Below, piece by piece: positions 19,466 through 28,232 of a stretch of DNA of 64,000 nucleotides. Origin of the DNA: Microcella alkaliphila (GTDB taxonomy: Bacteria > Actinomycetota > Actinomycetes > Actinomycetales > Microbacteriaceae); the NCBI RefSeq assembly GCF_002355395.1, contig NZ_AP017315.1:1798001-1862000 (forward strand), read 5' to 3'. Within the stretch, counting starts at the first letter, position 1. Each line of letters opens with the position of its first letter. The position numbers were made by a program, and so were the translations under genes. The notes beneath the pieces are model-generated. The model was not told the origin of the DNA. It was given only the letters and a program-made list of their open reading frames with translations, and ran no database searches.

Positions 19466-22400
19466 TCACGGTCGGTAGATCCGGACAAAGCTCGTGCCCC
19501 CCACGCTAACGGTGACCTCGAGGCGAGGGTCGGAGGACGGGGGCGCGGCGATCTCACACGATCCCGATTCGATTGACAACGGCTCGTCGTCGGGCCGAGC
19601 GCGACAGAGGTACTCGACGGACGAGTAGGCGGGACGGTTCGCCTCATCGATCGGAGTCCAGGTGATCGTCGCGGTGCGTTCGGGCGCGGGGCCGTCCGAG
19701 AAGACGAACGTTGGCTGAACGTCGATCAGTACGGCGACCGGAATCGAGAAGGTGCTCGACCATGGACCACAGTTGAGAGCACCCACATCTCGGCACACGC
19801 GAACATCGACGCCGAGCTGGCGGCCGTAGTGGCGCGTACCGTCTTGCGGCGTAATCGGCAGTGCCGACGGCGTCGATGGTGTTGTGCTCACGCCGTCACC
19901 GACGTAGCGGTACTGGATGAACGGTATGGGCTCGCCCGGAACGTTGGTCGTCACCGCCGTGATTCGTGTCTCCCACCGTCCCGGGGCGAGCTCCTCCCCG
20001 CCCGCGGTGGTTATCGCCGTGACGCGGCCAGGTTGGGCGACGGTCCGCGCAGTGGTTTCCGGACTCTGGGTGCATCCCTGGCCGTTGTGCGCGTAGACGA
20101 CCACACGGTACGTGCGATCGCCCGCGAGGCCAGAGATCGTGTGCTGCGTCACGTCGCCTCCGACGCGGGTCGTGCCCGCCGGCGGGGACAGCGTGGGCGC
20201 ACCCTCCTCAACCCCCGTCACCTCGCAACGCGGCGCAGACTCACCGCCGTCCGTATGCCATACGTAGAAGCGGTCGATGGGGCGACCGTTCGACCCGAAC
20301 GCGCCAGCCCAGTCGACGCGGACCGTCTGTCCATCAGCGGGGCTCGCGGGGTTTCCCGACTGCTCGGCGGTCGGCGTCGCCAGACTGAGCGGCGCGCCCG
20401 CCGGGGTGCCCGAGGTCTCCGCGCTGTTCCAGTTGGTCAGCGGTCCGAACGCGTCGTTACGCGCGCTCACCGTTATGGTGTAGCTCGTGCCGTTCTGCAG
20501 AGCTCCGGTGTCCACTACGTTCAGCCAATACGGCGTGCCGACCGGGTCGCCCGCCGACACCGCGACCTCGCGCGTCACCGGCCCCACGGTCACGATGTAG
20601 CGCCGGATGGGAGATGCCGACGCGGGCTGATCGGGTTTCGTCCACCCCACCCGCATCCCGCGGTCCAGCGGCGACCGCGTCAGCGTGTCGGGTGCAGGCG
20701 GCACGAGGTCCGACCACACGGGGTCGGGAAGGGCGGTCGGCGCGCTCGGGCCCTGCGCGTTGACGGCGGACACCGCGATGCGTACGCGGTTGTCCGGCCC
20801 GTTGCCGGGCGTCGGAACGGTGCAGGGCGAGGCAGAGCAGGGCACGGTGGCGGTCACCGCGCCGTCCGCGACGCGAGTGACGACGGCGTCGAAGCGCTGG
20901 ACGGGAGCGTTGTTAGAGCTGCCGGGTTGCCAGGCGAGCACGAGGGAGCGGTCGGCGAACTCCTGCACTCGCAGCCCCGTCACCGGGTCGGGGACGTCTT
21001 GCACAGAGATCCGCACGCTCCCCCAGACGTACCGCTCGGGGTCATCGGTGGCGTCGGCGACCTGGTATTCGAGCACGGTGTCGCCGGGCGATGCCGTCGA
21101 CGCGACCGTCACTTGCAAGCGCTGGCCGTCGGCACTCGGCTGAATGGTGACACCCGCGGGTATGCGCGCGTTGTCGAGCCCGCGAATGTCGATAACCCGC
21201 AGCGGGACGGACGGGAACGGATTCGTCGCCGCATCGTTGGCGAGCACGTCGACCGTGGTCGTCTGGCCGCGCGGGGCAATGGCAGCGTCGTCAGCGGGCC
21301 TGGCGAGCGGTCGGGTCGACGGAACGACAAGCACATCGATGCGGCCCGGGGTGCCATCAGCGGCCGCGTCCCGCACGCCAACCGTCGCGCCGAGCCTGGT
21401 CCCGCGGGGCACACCCGGTGTGACACTGACGATCGCGCGCTGCCCGACGATGTCGATGGTGAGGCCCTCGGGCAACGACTGCGTCAGCCGGTACTCGAGT
21501 TCGTCGAGATCGTCGGGGTATGGGTAGGAGGTGACGCGAACGAGATCGAGCTCACGGCTACCGCCCGGCTCCAGTTCGATCGTCGCGCCGACCAACACGG
21601 GCGGCTGGTTCTCGCGGGGCGCCACCTCGATGGGCAGGACGATCGTCGCGACGCGCCCGTCGGGATCGGTCGGCGACACGCCGTCTGTGACCTCGAACGA
21701 CAGGGATGCCGGACCGAAGTACAGGTCGCTCGAGCGGAATCGCAGCGTCTGCGAGTCGACGACGAGCGACGAGCCGTCGGAGTTCGATGCGCGCACCGTT
21801 GCGGTGTCGGTCAGCTGCACCTGTCGCCCGCCGACCGCGATCACGAAATCGTTGATCGGGATCGTGATGGCCTGCTCACTCACCACGCGGATACGCGGCG
21901 CGCGACGATCGAGCTGCGGCAGCGCGTCGGCAGTTCCCGGTACCCAGATGAACGCGGTCCCGGTCACGGAGGAGTCCGCCGGATGAACGAGCGAGAACGG
22001 GATGATCTGACGCCGCTCCCCCACGGCGACACGAATCCGCCGGTCGGGCAGCACCGTGCCCGCCTGTTCGAAGCCTGGGACCATGCGCACGCCGAGCGCG
22101 CCCACGTCGCCCTCGGCGAAGAACGCGCGCGCCAGCACGTCGACATCGACGGTCTCGCGATCGAGGATGTCCGACAGCGACAGCACCACATCGCGGGCTG
22201 TCGGAGCCAGCAACGGCGCGTCGGCAACGACATTGACGGTGACGAACGCCTGTGATGCTCCCCCGAACTCGTTCTCGATGGTGTAGATCGCGCCGTACGA
22301 TCCGACCGCCGTGGGGGGGACGAGCCGCACGTAGCGACCGTCGACGATCTCGGCGGTCGTGCGGGGATCGGTCACTTCAGCCGACACGACGCGCAGCACA

Positions 22401-25399
22401 CTGCCGTCTGGGTCGGAATCGTTCTCGAGCACCGGCACGAGTACGCTGCCGCCCGGACGAACCGTGACCTGATCATCGTTGGCAACCGGGTTGCGTGCAC
22501 CCTCCAGGCGCGGGCTGATGCCCACCCGGATGGTGCCGGATGCCCGCGCGCCCAGGGAGTCGACGACGGTGTAGCGGAACTCGTCCGTGCCGGCCGCGTA
22601 TTCACCGGCTTGGTAGTCGAAGAAGTCGATGCCGGAGTCGACCACGACGCCGCGCGAGGGCGCGGTCTCCTGGCCGACCACTTGCACCGAGTCGCCATCC
22701 GGGTCCATGTCACCGACCGGCACACGGATCCGCACGGTTTCGCCTGCGATGACTCTCGCCGTGATCGTTCGCGGCACGGGCGGGGCGTTCGTCGCCTCAT
22801 CGACCTCGCGCACGCTGATGCGCACGGTCGCCTGCGCGCGCTCGACTCCGAGCGGACCGAGCACCTCGTACACGGCGGTGAAGTCACCCGGGCGGTCGGG
22901 GGCGAGGTATCGCAATCGGTCGCCGCTGACAAACAGCAGCCCGTCGTCGCCCTCGAGCCCGCGAACGAGTTCGGGGTTCAGGGTGATCGGCTCGTCATCG
23001 GGGTGTTCGTCGTTGTCGAGCACGGGGATCGTTACGGCGTCCCCCACGCGAACCGTCACGGAGTCATCGTTGGCGATGGGAGGCTGCAGCGTCTCGGGGC
23101 GCGGAATCTCAATGACCGTGATTGTGCCGACCGCATCCGCAAAGCCGTTGGAGACCCGGTAGGAGACGTCCACGGGGCTACTGAGCGGGCGGGTGAGCGA
23201 GATGCGCACGTCGCGTTGGTCGATCACCTCTGCGCGGATGCCGCTATCGCTCGGAACATCGGTGACCCCGGTGACGACAAGTACCCCGCCGGCCGGGTCG
23301 ATGTCGGTCGTGGCGACCGCGACGGTAGCGCTGCTGAGCGATCGCACGTAGGCGGTTTTCGGCACCGTGATCGGCACAGCGAGTTCGGGCGGTGCCGACA
23401 CGTCCACCCGAACGAGCCCTGTCGCCGTCTGGTCGCCGTCGCTGACGACGTACTCGACGTAGTGGGTGCGCACTTCGTCAGATGAGAAGCGGAAGAATCC
23501 GCGTTCGAGCCGCGGCGTGATCACGGCACCGGCGCGTTCGGGTACGGACACGAGTCGGATGACGCCGGTTCCGCCGCGGACCGAGCGCAGCGGCTCGATG
23601 CGCACCTCCTGGCCGGCGAAGGCCTGCACCGCGAACGGCTCGGCGATGATCGGAACCTGGCCGGCGGGCCTGACCGTCACCGCCAGTTCGCCCTCGCCGG
23701 CGAGGGTGCCGTCGGACACCCGCAACTGGACGGAGCGCAATTCGCCCACACCCCCACGCTCGGCGAACGTCACGCGCCCGTCGGGTCGCGATGCGACCTG
23801 ATCGGGGGATGCGACGCTCACCTCCTCGAGGAAGATCGGGTCACCGTCGGGGTCGACCCACTCACCCAGGACATTCGCCGACACCCGTCCCCCCTCGGCG
23901 ACCGTCGTACGGGCGGGCCGCACCTGGAAAGGGGCGCCGTTTTCGAACGGCTGTCGCACCGTGACGACGACGGTCGCGGAGTCCGAACCTCCACGCCCAT
24001 CGGTGATCGTGTACCCAAAACTGAGGACGCCCGACGCATCGGGCGGCAGCGTCAGCTGCACTTTCTGCGCGCTGTCGACGATGTCGAGGCGCCCGAGCGC
24101 CGCATCCAATTCGGTGACCTCGCTGATCACGAGGACGTCGCCGTTCGGATCGCTGTCGTTGAGCAGCACGGGAAGAACCGTCGAGCGTCCGGGCCGGGCA
24201 CCGAACTCGTCGTCGACCGCGACGGGCGGTTGCTGCACGCGCTCGGTCTCGGGTGGCACGTCTAGCGCGTCCACCATTTCGTCGCGCTCGTCCTGCTCCT
24301 GCGCGAGCAGGTCGTCCCAGTTATCGATGAGGGCTCCGGTACCGAGCACGTCCCAGACCGCGCCCGAGGCACGATCGTTCAGCACGACCCGCGTGTCGCG
24401 CACGACGAACTCCAGCGTGTCCGTGGGCACGAGACCTGTGAGCGATACGGAGGGCGGGTTCGCGCAGGAGCGCCACGCGGAGGCATCCGCCCAGGCGATG
24501 ACCGTGCACCCGTTGATCACGACCGGCGCGACGGGAGCACCGGCCCGGTCGCTTACGATCGTGCGCAACTCGCCGGTCGCGGACACGGCGACGGCGCCGG
24601 AGCTCGTCGCCACGACCAACTCGGTCGCGGTGTCGCTCGGTTGCGCGAGCGCGACATCTCCCTCGCCGACGACCGCGGAGAGATCGATGGGTTCGCCGTC
24701 TCGCCACAGTGTGCGGGTTTCCGGCTCGTAGGCCCACCACGTGCCCGCCGCGATCGTGACCGCGATGTCGCTCGCGTCGGTCGTCGGGACCTCCCAGATC
24801 TCCGCCACGCGGTCGAGCCGGTCGGGCGCCAAGCGGTGGATTTCGCCCGTGGAGGGCGCGGCGACGAGCACACCGAACAACTCGGTCGCGGCCACCCGTG
24901 ACCCCGGGCCGAACGACAGCGGCGCGGCCCGCGTGGTGTCGAAGTCGTCGAACAGCACCCACGGGACCGTCCACAGCTCGCCCGTCACGCTCGTGTGGAC
25001 GACGACGGTCTCTCCGACGAACTGTACGTCGGCGTCGGTCGGCGGCAACGGTACCGAGTAGTCGATCTGCGCACGGGCAACGTCGAGCACGTCGGCGGAG
25101 GCGTTCTGCTGGTCGATCACGACGACGTCGGCGCCGTAGTGGCGCACGTGGAGGTCGGCGCCCTCCGTTTCGACGAGAGCGTCGAGTGCGCCGATCTGCA
25201 CGTTGGCGCGCGCGACCGCTTGCCGCTCGCCGCTTGTTACCCAGAGGGCGCCGTCGTTCAGGTCGGCACGCTGCGCTTCAAAACCGTCGTACAGAATGGC
25301 GACGGTCGACACGACGGCGGCGATCAGGGTTCCGCTGACGGCGCTCAGCCACGCGGACCGTCGGCGTGACGCACGCCGAGTCGCAGCAGCCAGAACCAT
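19466..25399 (-). CDS. Giant membrane-anchored Ig-like/fibronectin type III surface protein
   Basis: A 1977-residue protein with a basic N-terminus and one membrane helix (about 17-37); the remaining 1940 residues should lie outside, with no LPXTG at the C-terminus. Residues 40-385 contain repeated beta-rich elements ending in aromatic motifs, perhaps a propeller. From about 390 to 1460 a row of cadherin/Ig-like repeats follows, several opening with the phrases NDDxVTVRxG and LxNDSDPDG or DNDEHPDD, which bind calcium in related proteins. From about 1468 to the end come four or five fibronectin type III-like domains. It lies three bases after the kinase gene and upstream of moxR. It is likely an adhesin, sensor or export client; the function is unknown. 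Confidence 0.87.
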   Translation of the reverse strand: MVLAAATRRASRRRSAWLSAVSGTLIAAVVSTVAILYDGFEAQRADLNDGALWVTSGERQAVARANVQIGALDALVETEGADLHVRHYGADVVVIDQQNASADVLDVARAQIDYSVPLPPTDADVQFVGETVVVHTSVTGELWTVPWVLFDDFDTTRAAPLSFGPGSRVAATELFGVLVAAPSTGEIHRLAPDRLDRVAEIWEVPTTDASDIAVTIAAGTWWAYEPETRTLWRDGEPIDLSAVVGEGDVALAQPSDTATELVVATSSGAVAVSATGELRTIVSDRAGAPVAPVVINGCTVIAWADASAWRSCANPPSVSLTGLVPTDTLEFVVRDTRVVLNDRASGAVWDVLGTGALIDNWDDLLAQEQDERDEMVDALDVPPETERVQQPPVAVDDEFGARPGRSTVLPVLLNDSDPNGDVLVISEVTELDAALGRLDIVDSAQKVQLTLPPDASGVLSFGYTITDGRGGSDSATVVVTVRQPFENGAPFQVRPARTTVAEGGRVSANVLGEWVDPDGDPIFLEEVSVASPDQVASRPDGRVTFAERGGVGELRSVQLRVSDGTLAGEGELAVTVRPAGQVPIIAEPFAVQAFAGQEVRIEPLRSVRGGTGVIRLVSVPERAGAVITPRLERGFFRFSSDEVRTHYVEYVVSDGDQTATGLVRVDVSAPPELAVPITVPKTAYVRSLSSATVAVATTDIDPAGGVLVVTGVTDVPSDSGIRAEVIDQRDVRISLTRPLSSPVDVSYRVSNGFADAVGTITVIEIPRPETLQPPIANDDSVTVRVGDAVTIPVLDNDEHPDDEPITLNPELVRGLEGDDGLLFVSGDRLRYLAPDRPGDFTAVYEVLGPLGVERAQATVRISVREVDEATNAPPVPRTITARVIAGETVRIRVPVGDMDPDGDSVQVVGQETAPSRGVVVDSGIDFFDYQAGEYAAGTDEFRYTVVDSLGARASGTIRVGISPRLEGARNPVANDDQVTVRPGGSVLVPVLENDSDPDGSVLRVVSAEVTDPRTTAEIVDGRYVRLVPPTAVGSYGAIYTIENEFGGASQAFVTVNVVADAPLLAPTARDVVLSLSDILDRETVDVDVLARAFFAEGDVGALGVRMVPGFEQAGTVLPDRRIRVAVGERRQIIPFSLVHPADSSVTGTAFIWVPGTADALPQLDRRAPRIRVVSEQAITIPINDFVIAVGGRQVQLTDTATVRASNSDGSSLVVDSQTLRFRSSDLYFGPASLSFEVTDGVSPTDPDGRVATIVLPIEVAPRENQPPVLVGATIELEPGGSRELDLVRVTSYPYPDDLDELEYRLTQSLPEGLTIDIVGQRAIVSVTPGVPRGTRLGATVGVRDAAADGTPGRIDVLVVPSTRPLARPADDAAIAPRGQTTTVDVLANDAATNPFPSVPLRVIDIRGLDNARIPAGVTIQPSADGQRLQVTVASTASPGDTVLEYQVADATDDPERYVWGSVRISVQDVPDPVTGLRVQEFADRSLVLAWQPGSSNNAPVQRFDAVVTRVADGAVTATVPCSASPCTVPTPGNGPDNRVRIAVSAVNAQGPSAPTALPDPVWSDLVPPAPDTLTRSPLDRGMRVGWTKPDQPASASPIRRYIVTVGPVTREVAVSAGDPVGTPYWLNVVDTGALQNGTSYTITVSARNDAFGPLTNWNSAETSGTPAGAPLSLATPTAEQSGNPASPADGQTVRVDWAGAFGSNGRPIDRFYVWHTDGGESAPRCEVTGVEEGAPTLSPPAGTTRVGGDVTQHTISGLAGDRTYRVVVYAHNGQGCTQSPETTARTVAQPGRVTAITTAGGEELAPGRWETRITAVTTNVPGEPIPFIQYRYVGDGVSTTPSTPSALPITPQDGTRHYGRQLGVDVRVCRDVGALNCGPWSSTFSIPVAVLIDVQPTFVFSDGPAPERTATITWTPIDEANRPAYSSVEYLCRARPDDEPLSIESGSCEIAAPPSSDPRLEVTVSVGGTSFVRIYRP

Positions 25400-25402
25400 C
25401 GC

Positions 25403-26812
25403 TTACGCCCCCTCGGTCTGGATGCACTGCTCGGCACTCGCGGGACCAATGCGACCCTCGCGCGCGACTCGGACGACGATGCAGACGTGCTGGCCGGGTT
25501 CCGCCACGACCGCGAACTCGGCAGTGCGCTGCAGAGCGGGCGTGCCGTCGTCGACGCGCACGTGGAAACTGTCACCCGCGGCGAGGCCCGGGTCGTCCCA
25601 CATGAAGGTCACTTCTGAGCCGTCGGCCTCCGCACGAACATCGGTCACGCGCGGGAGGGAACCGTCTTCGTTCTGCACGGCAAGCCACGTCGCTGTCGCG
25701 CCGAGTCCCACAACAACGAGGGCGATCAGGATGAGTGCTGTCGCGATGAGGTTCGATCGGCGCGAGCTCGTGGTGCGACGGCGGGTATCGGTGCCGGCTT
25801 CGGCCGAGGCCACCGTCTGATCGGGCTCGATCGGGCGCCGACGGCGGCGGCGAGACTTCCCCGATGTCGGCGTGCGGGGAGACGCCGACCGCACGACCGT
25901 CTGCTCTCCCGTGTCGCCGCTGATGGCGCGGGCCCAGTCGTCGACCGCGATGTCGGCATGGGTCGGCGCCAGTCCGAGTTCGGCCTCGATGCGTTGCAGG
26001 TCGCGGACGAGCTCGAGCGCACTCTGTTGACGTTTCGCGGGGTCTTTGCTCATGCCGCGACGCAGCACCGCCTCGAGAGACGCCGGAACATCATCTCGCC
26101 TGATCGCGGGCAGGCGGGCGCGCGTGATGCGGGCGATGAGGTCACGCGTCTCGTTCGCGCCGCCGGGTTCCTCGAACGGGGATCGGCCGGCGATGAGCGA
26201 ATAGAGGGTCGCGGACAGCGACCAGATCTCGCTGGCGATCGTTCCGGTGGTCTCATCCAGCAGGACTTCCGGCGCGGACCAGGGCACGGACATCCCGACG
26301 GTCTCCCCCGCATCCGGCGCGGCCCCGAGACTCGCGGCGATTCCGAAGTCGCTGAGAACGGGGTGCCCGAAGAGCGTCGTCAAGATGTTGGACGGCTTGA
26401 TGTCTCGGTGCAACACACCGCTTTGATGGGCGGTCTCGATGGCGCTGCCGATCTGCACGCCGATCCGCACCGCCTCGGCAACCGGGATACGCTCCGTGCG
26501 GAACCGGTCAGCCAACTGCGCGCTGCACAGCTCCATGACGAGATAGGGCCGCCCATCCGCCGAGATGCTCGCCTGGTACACCGTGAGGATCCCCGGGTGC
26601 GACGACAGCTGGGCCATCAGGTTCGCCTCGACCTGGAACATGCGGCGCACGCTCTCGGTGACGACGTCGGCAAGCATGACCTTCACGGCCACCTGGCGCC
26701 TCGGCATGTTCTGCTCGTAGAGAAAGACGTCGGCAAAGCCACCGGTACCGAGCAGGCGCACGTGCGTGAACCCGGGCAGGATCGGAGGCGCTGATGGCCG
26801 ACGGAGCACCAC
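25403..26812 (-). CDS. Membrane Ser/Thr protein kinase with Fn3-like ectodomain
   Basis: A 469-residue kinase. The domain at 15-275 has the loop LGTGGFADV, Lys 44 in VAVKV, HRDIKPSN (135), SDFGIA (154) and APE, and should be active. A basic linker (RRRRRR near 321-326) leads to one membrane helix (about 354-377) and an ectodomain of about 90 residues that looks like a single fibronectin type III fold with two cysteines (444 and 463) that could pair. The next gene encodes a giant protein with Fn3 domains of its own. FHA and PP2C genes upstream complete a write-read-erase phosphorylation set. Confidence 0.93.
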   Translation of the reverse strand: MVLRRPSAPPILPGFTHVRLLGTGGFADVFLYEQNMPRRQVAVKVMLADVVTESVRRMFQVEANLMAQLSSHPGILTVYQASISADGRPYLVMELCSAQLADRFRTERIPVAEAVRIGVQIGSAIETAHQSGVLHRDIKPSNILTTLFGHPVLSDFGIAASLGAAPDAGETVGMSVPWSAPEVLLDETTGTIASEIWSLSATLYSLIAGRSPFEEPGGANETRDLIARITRARLPAIRRDDVPASLEAVLRRGMSKDPAKRQQSALELVRDLQRIEAELGLAPTHADIAVDDWARAISGDTGEQTVVRSASPRTPTSGKSRRRRRRPIEPDQTVASAEAGTDTRRRTTSSRRSNLIATALILIALVVVGLGATATWLAVQNEDGSLPRVTDVRAEADGSEVTFMWDDPGLAAGDSFHVRVDDGTPALQRTAEFAVVAEPGQHVCIVVRVAREGRIGPASAEQCIQTEGA

Positions 26813-26841
26813 GAGACCCCCCTCCCGGTGTGATTGCGATA

Positions 26842-26847
26842 AGTGTA
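26842..26847 (-). promoter_or_regulatory. Possible internal promoter -10 before the kinase gene
   Basis: TACACT on the minus strand lies in the 45-bp gap after the phosphatase gene, about 30 bases before the kinase GTG, which has GGGAGGGG as ribosome binding site. No -35 is clear. Confidence 0.3.
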
Positions 26848-26857
26848 GGAGGTCCGC

Positions 26858-27649
26858 TCAGTTCGCGGCGGCAGGGGCGCGTACCACGTCGATCACGATT
26901 AAGGTGATGTTGTCGCGACCGCCCTGCGCGAGCGCCGCATCCAGCAGTGCGTTGGCCGTCTCGCGAGCGCTCAGGCGGGCGGCCAAATGCAGACGCAGCC
27001 GCTCGTGCGGGACCTCTTTCGTCAGACCGTCGGAGCACAGCAGCAGGCGCATCCCGGTCTCCAGCGAGAGGTCGACAAAGTCAATGTCGGGCTCCAGCGA
27101 GAAGCCCACGGCGCGCGTGATCACGTTCGCCTCGGGGTGCGCCTCGGCGTCCTCCGCGGCGATTTCGCCCGCGGCCACGAGCTCCTGCACCAGCGAGTGG
27201 TCGACCGTCACCTGACGGAGCTCATTGCCCGTGAACGCGTACACCCGCGAGTCGCCGACGTTGAACACGGTGAGCCGAGCGCCGGCCTCGTCGGCCGTCA
27301 GAGCCACGCCCGTCACGGTCGTGCCGATTCCGCGCTCTTCTTCGTCGAGATCGTGGATGTCCCAGGTAGCACGGTGGAGGGCGTCCGAGATCTCGTCGCG
27401 GCCTACAAAGTCGCCCGTCCCCGCGGCCTGCAGACGCCGAACCACCGCGTCGCTCGCACGGTCGCCGTGCAGGTGGCCGCCCATCCCGTCGGCGACGGCG
27501 AAGAGCGGCACGTCAGCGAGGTAGCTGTCTTCGTTGTGAGCGCGTCGGTACCCCACGTGCGTGACGCCGTGCCAGGCAAGCTCGATGGCGCCCGAACGCT
27601 GGGGAAGCCCCACGATGTGGCGCACGGTGCTGCGGCCGATGGCGGTCAC
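26858..27649 (-). CDS. PP2C-family Ser/Thr protein phosphatase (PstP-like)
   Basis: A soluble phosphatase of 263 residues. Metal-binding and family motifs are present: RRAHNEDSY, AVADGMGGH, NVGDSRVY, LLCSDGLT and GGRDNIT. It lacks the membrane helix and ectodomain of mycobacterial PstP. It should reverse phosphorylation by the neighbouring kinase, including its autophosphorylation and that of the FHA protein. The GTG start overlaps the stop of the FHA gene by four bases. All metal-binding Asp residues appear intact. Confidence 0.94.
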   Translation of the reverse strand: MTAIGRSTVRHIVGLPQRSGAIELAWHGVTHVGYRRAHNEDSYLADVPLFAVADGMGGHLHGDRASDAVVRRLQAAGTGDFVGRDEISDALHRATWDIHDLDEEERGIGTTVTGVALTADEAGARLTVFNVGDSRVYAFTGNELRQVTVDHSLVQELVAAGEIAAEDAEAHPEANVITRAVGFSLEPDIDFVDLSLETGMRLLLCSDGLTKEVPHERLRLHLAARLSARETANALLDAALAQGGRDNITLIVIDVVRAPAAAN

Positions 27650-28212
27650 GACGACTCCTCGTGGGCGGGCGGGTAGGGGCGGAACTCGAGCACAATGCCG
27701 TCACCGAGGTCGACGGCAGTGTCGGGCAGGACGGCGCACGACTCGCCCGGCCGGAGCCTTCGGGCAGGCCCAGACGCCCAGTGTACGTGCAGGCCGTTCG
27801 TCGACCCGAGGTCGGTCACCACAAGGGTCTGGCCGAGCTGCTCGATGCGCGCGTGCGTCGACGATATTCCAACGCGGTCGGCGGGCACCACCAGTCGGCG
27901 GGGGTCGGCCCCGGTGGGCACGCGCGACCCGCCGGGAGCGCGCCCGATGATGACCGGGCGGTCAAGGGGCACGACCGTGGTCGTGCCGCGCACCGCGAGC
28001 ATCCATCGAGGGGTGTCGGAAGCGGGAGCCTCGTCGTTGGCGTCGTCGTCCGCGACGTGGCGGACCGCCCGGACGCCCGGCAGCGACCGCAGCACGTCGT
28101 CCACCGCCACGCTGATCGGACGCTGGGCCGTGGCCTCGGACGGTTCGACAAGGCGGATGATCGTGTCGTCGATATCGCGCCTCTCGCGGTCTTCAGAGTC
28201 GTCGGCGCGCAC
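27646..28212 (-). CDS. FHA-domain protein with N-terminal candidate phosphosite
   Basis: A 188-residue soluble protein and first gene of the nine-gene cluster. The N-terminal 70 residues are acidic and disordered; Thr 17 in DIDDTIIRL is a plausible kinase target, recalling GarA/OdhI, where a phosphothreonine near the N-terminus folds back on the FHA domain. The FHA domain (about 80-180) has VIIGRAPGG, SSTHARIE and DLGSTNGLHV, the complete phosphothreonine pocket. The GTG start at 28212 has a TAGCGT -10 six bases upstream and no ribosome binding site, implying a leaderless start of the whole cluster just past the aldehyde dehydrogenase stop. Confidence 0.87.
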   Translation of the reverse strand: MRADDSEDRERRDIDDTIIRLVEPSEATAQRPISVAVDDVLRSLPGVRAVRHVADDDANDEAPASDTPRWMLAVRGTTTVVPLDRPVIIGRAPGGSRVPTGADPRRLVVPADRVGISSTHARIEQLGQTLVVTDLGSTNGLHVHWASGPARRLRPGESCAVLPDTAVDLGDGIVLEFRPYPPAHEESS

Positions 28213-28218
28213 CCCGCC

Positions 28219-28224
28219 ACGCTA
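28219..28224 (-). promoter_or_regulatory. Predicted -10 of the nine-gene signalling/surface cluster
   Basis: TAGCGT on the minus strand ends six bases before the GTG at 28212, in the 20-bp gap after the aldehyde dehydrogenase stop. The cluster could be transcribed from here as leaderless mRNA or by readthrough from the dehydrogenase gene. Confidence 0.4.
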
Positions 28225-28232
28225 CCCCGAGA

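Noticed and set aside
19829..22255. Plus-strand open frame of 808 codons opposite the giant surface protein gene
   Set aside because: Composition is dominated by Arg, Ala, Gly and His without domains; the minus-strand frame is clearly the coding one by repeat structure.
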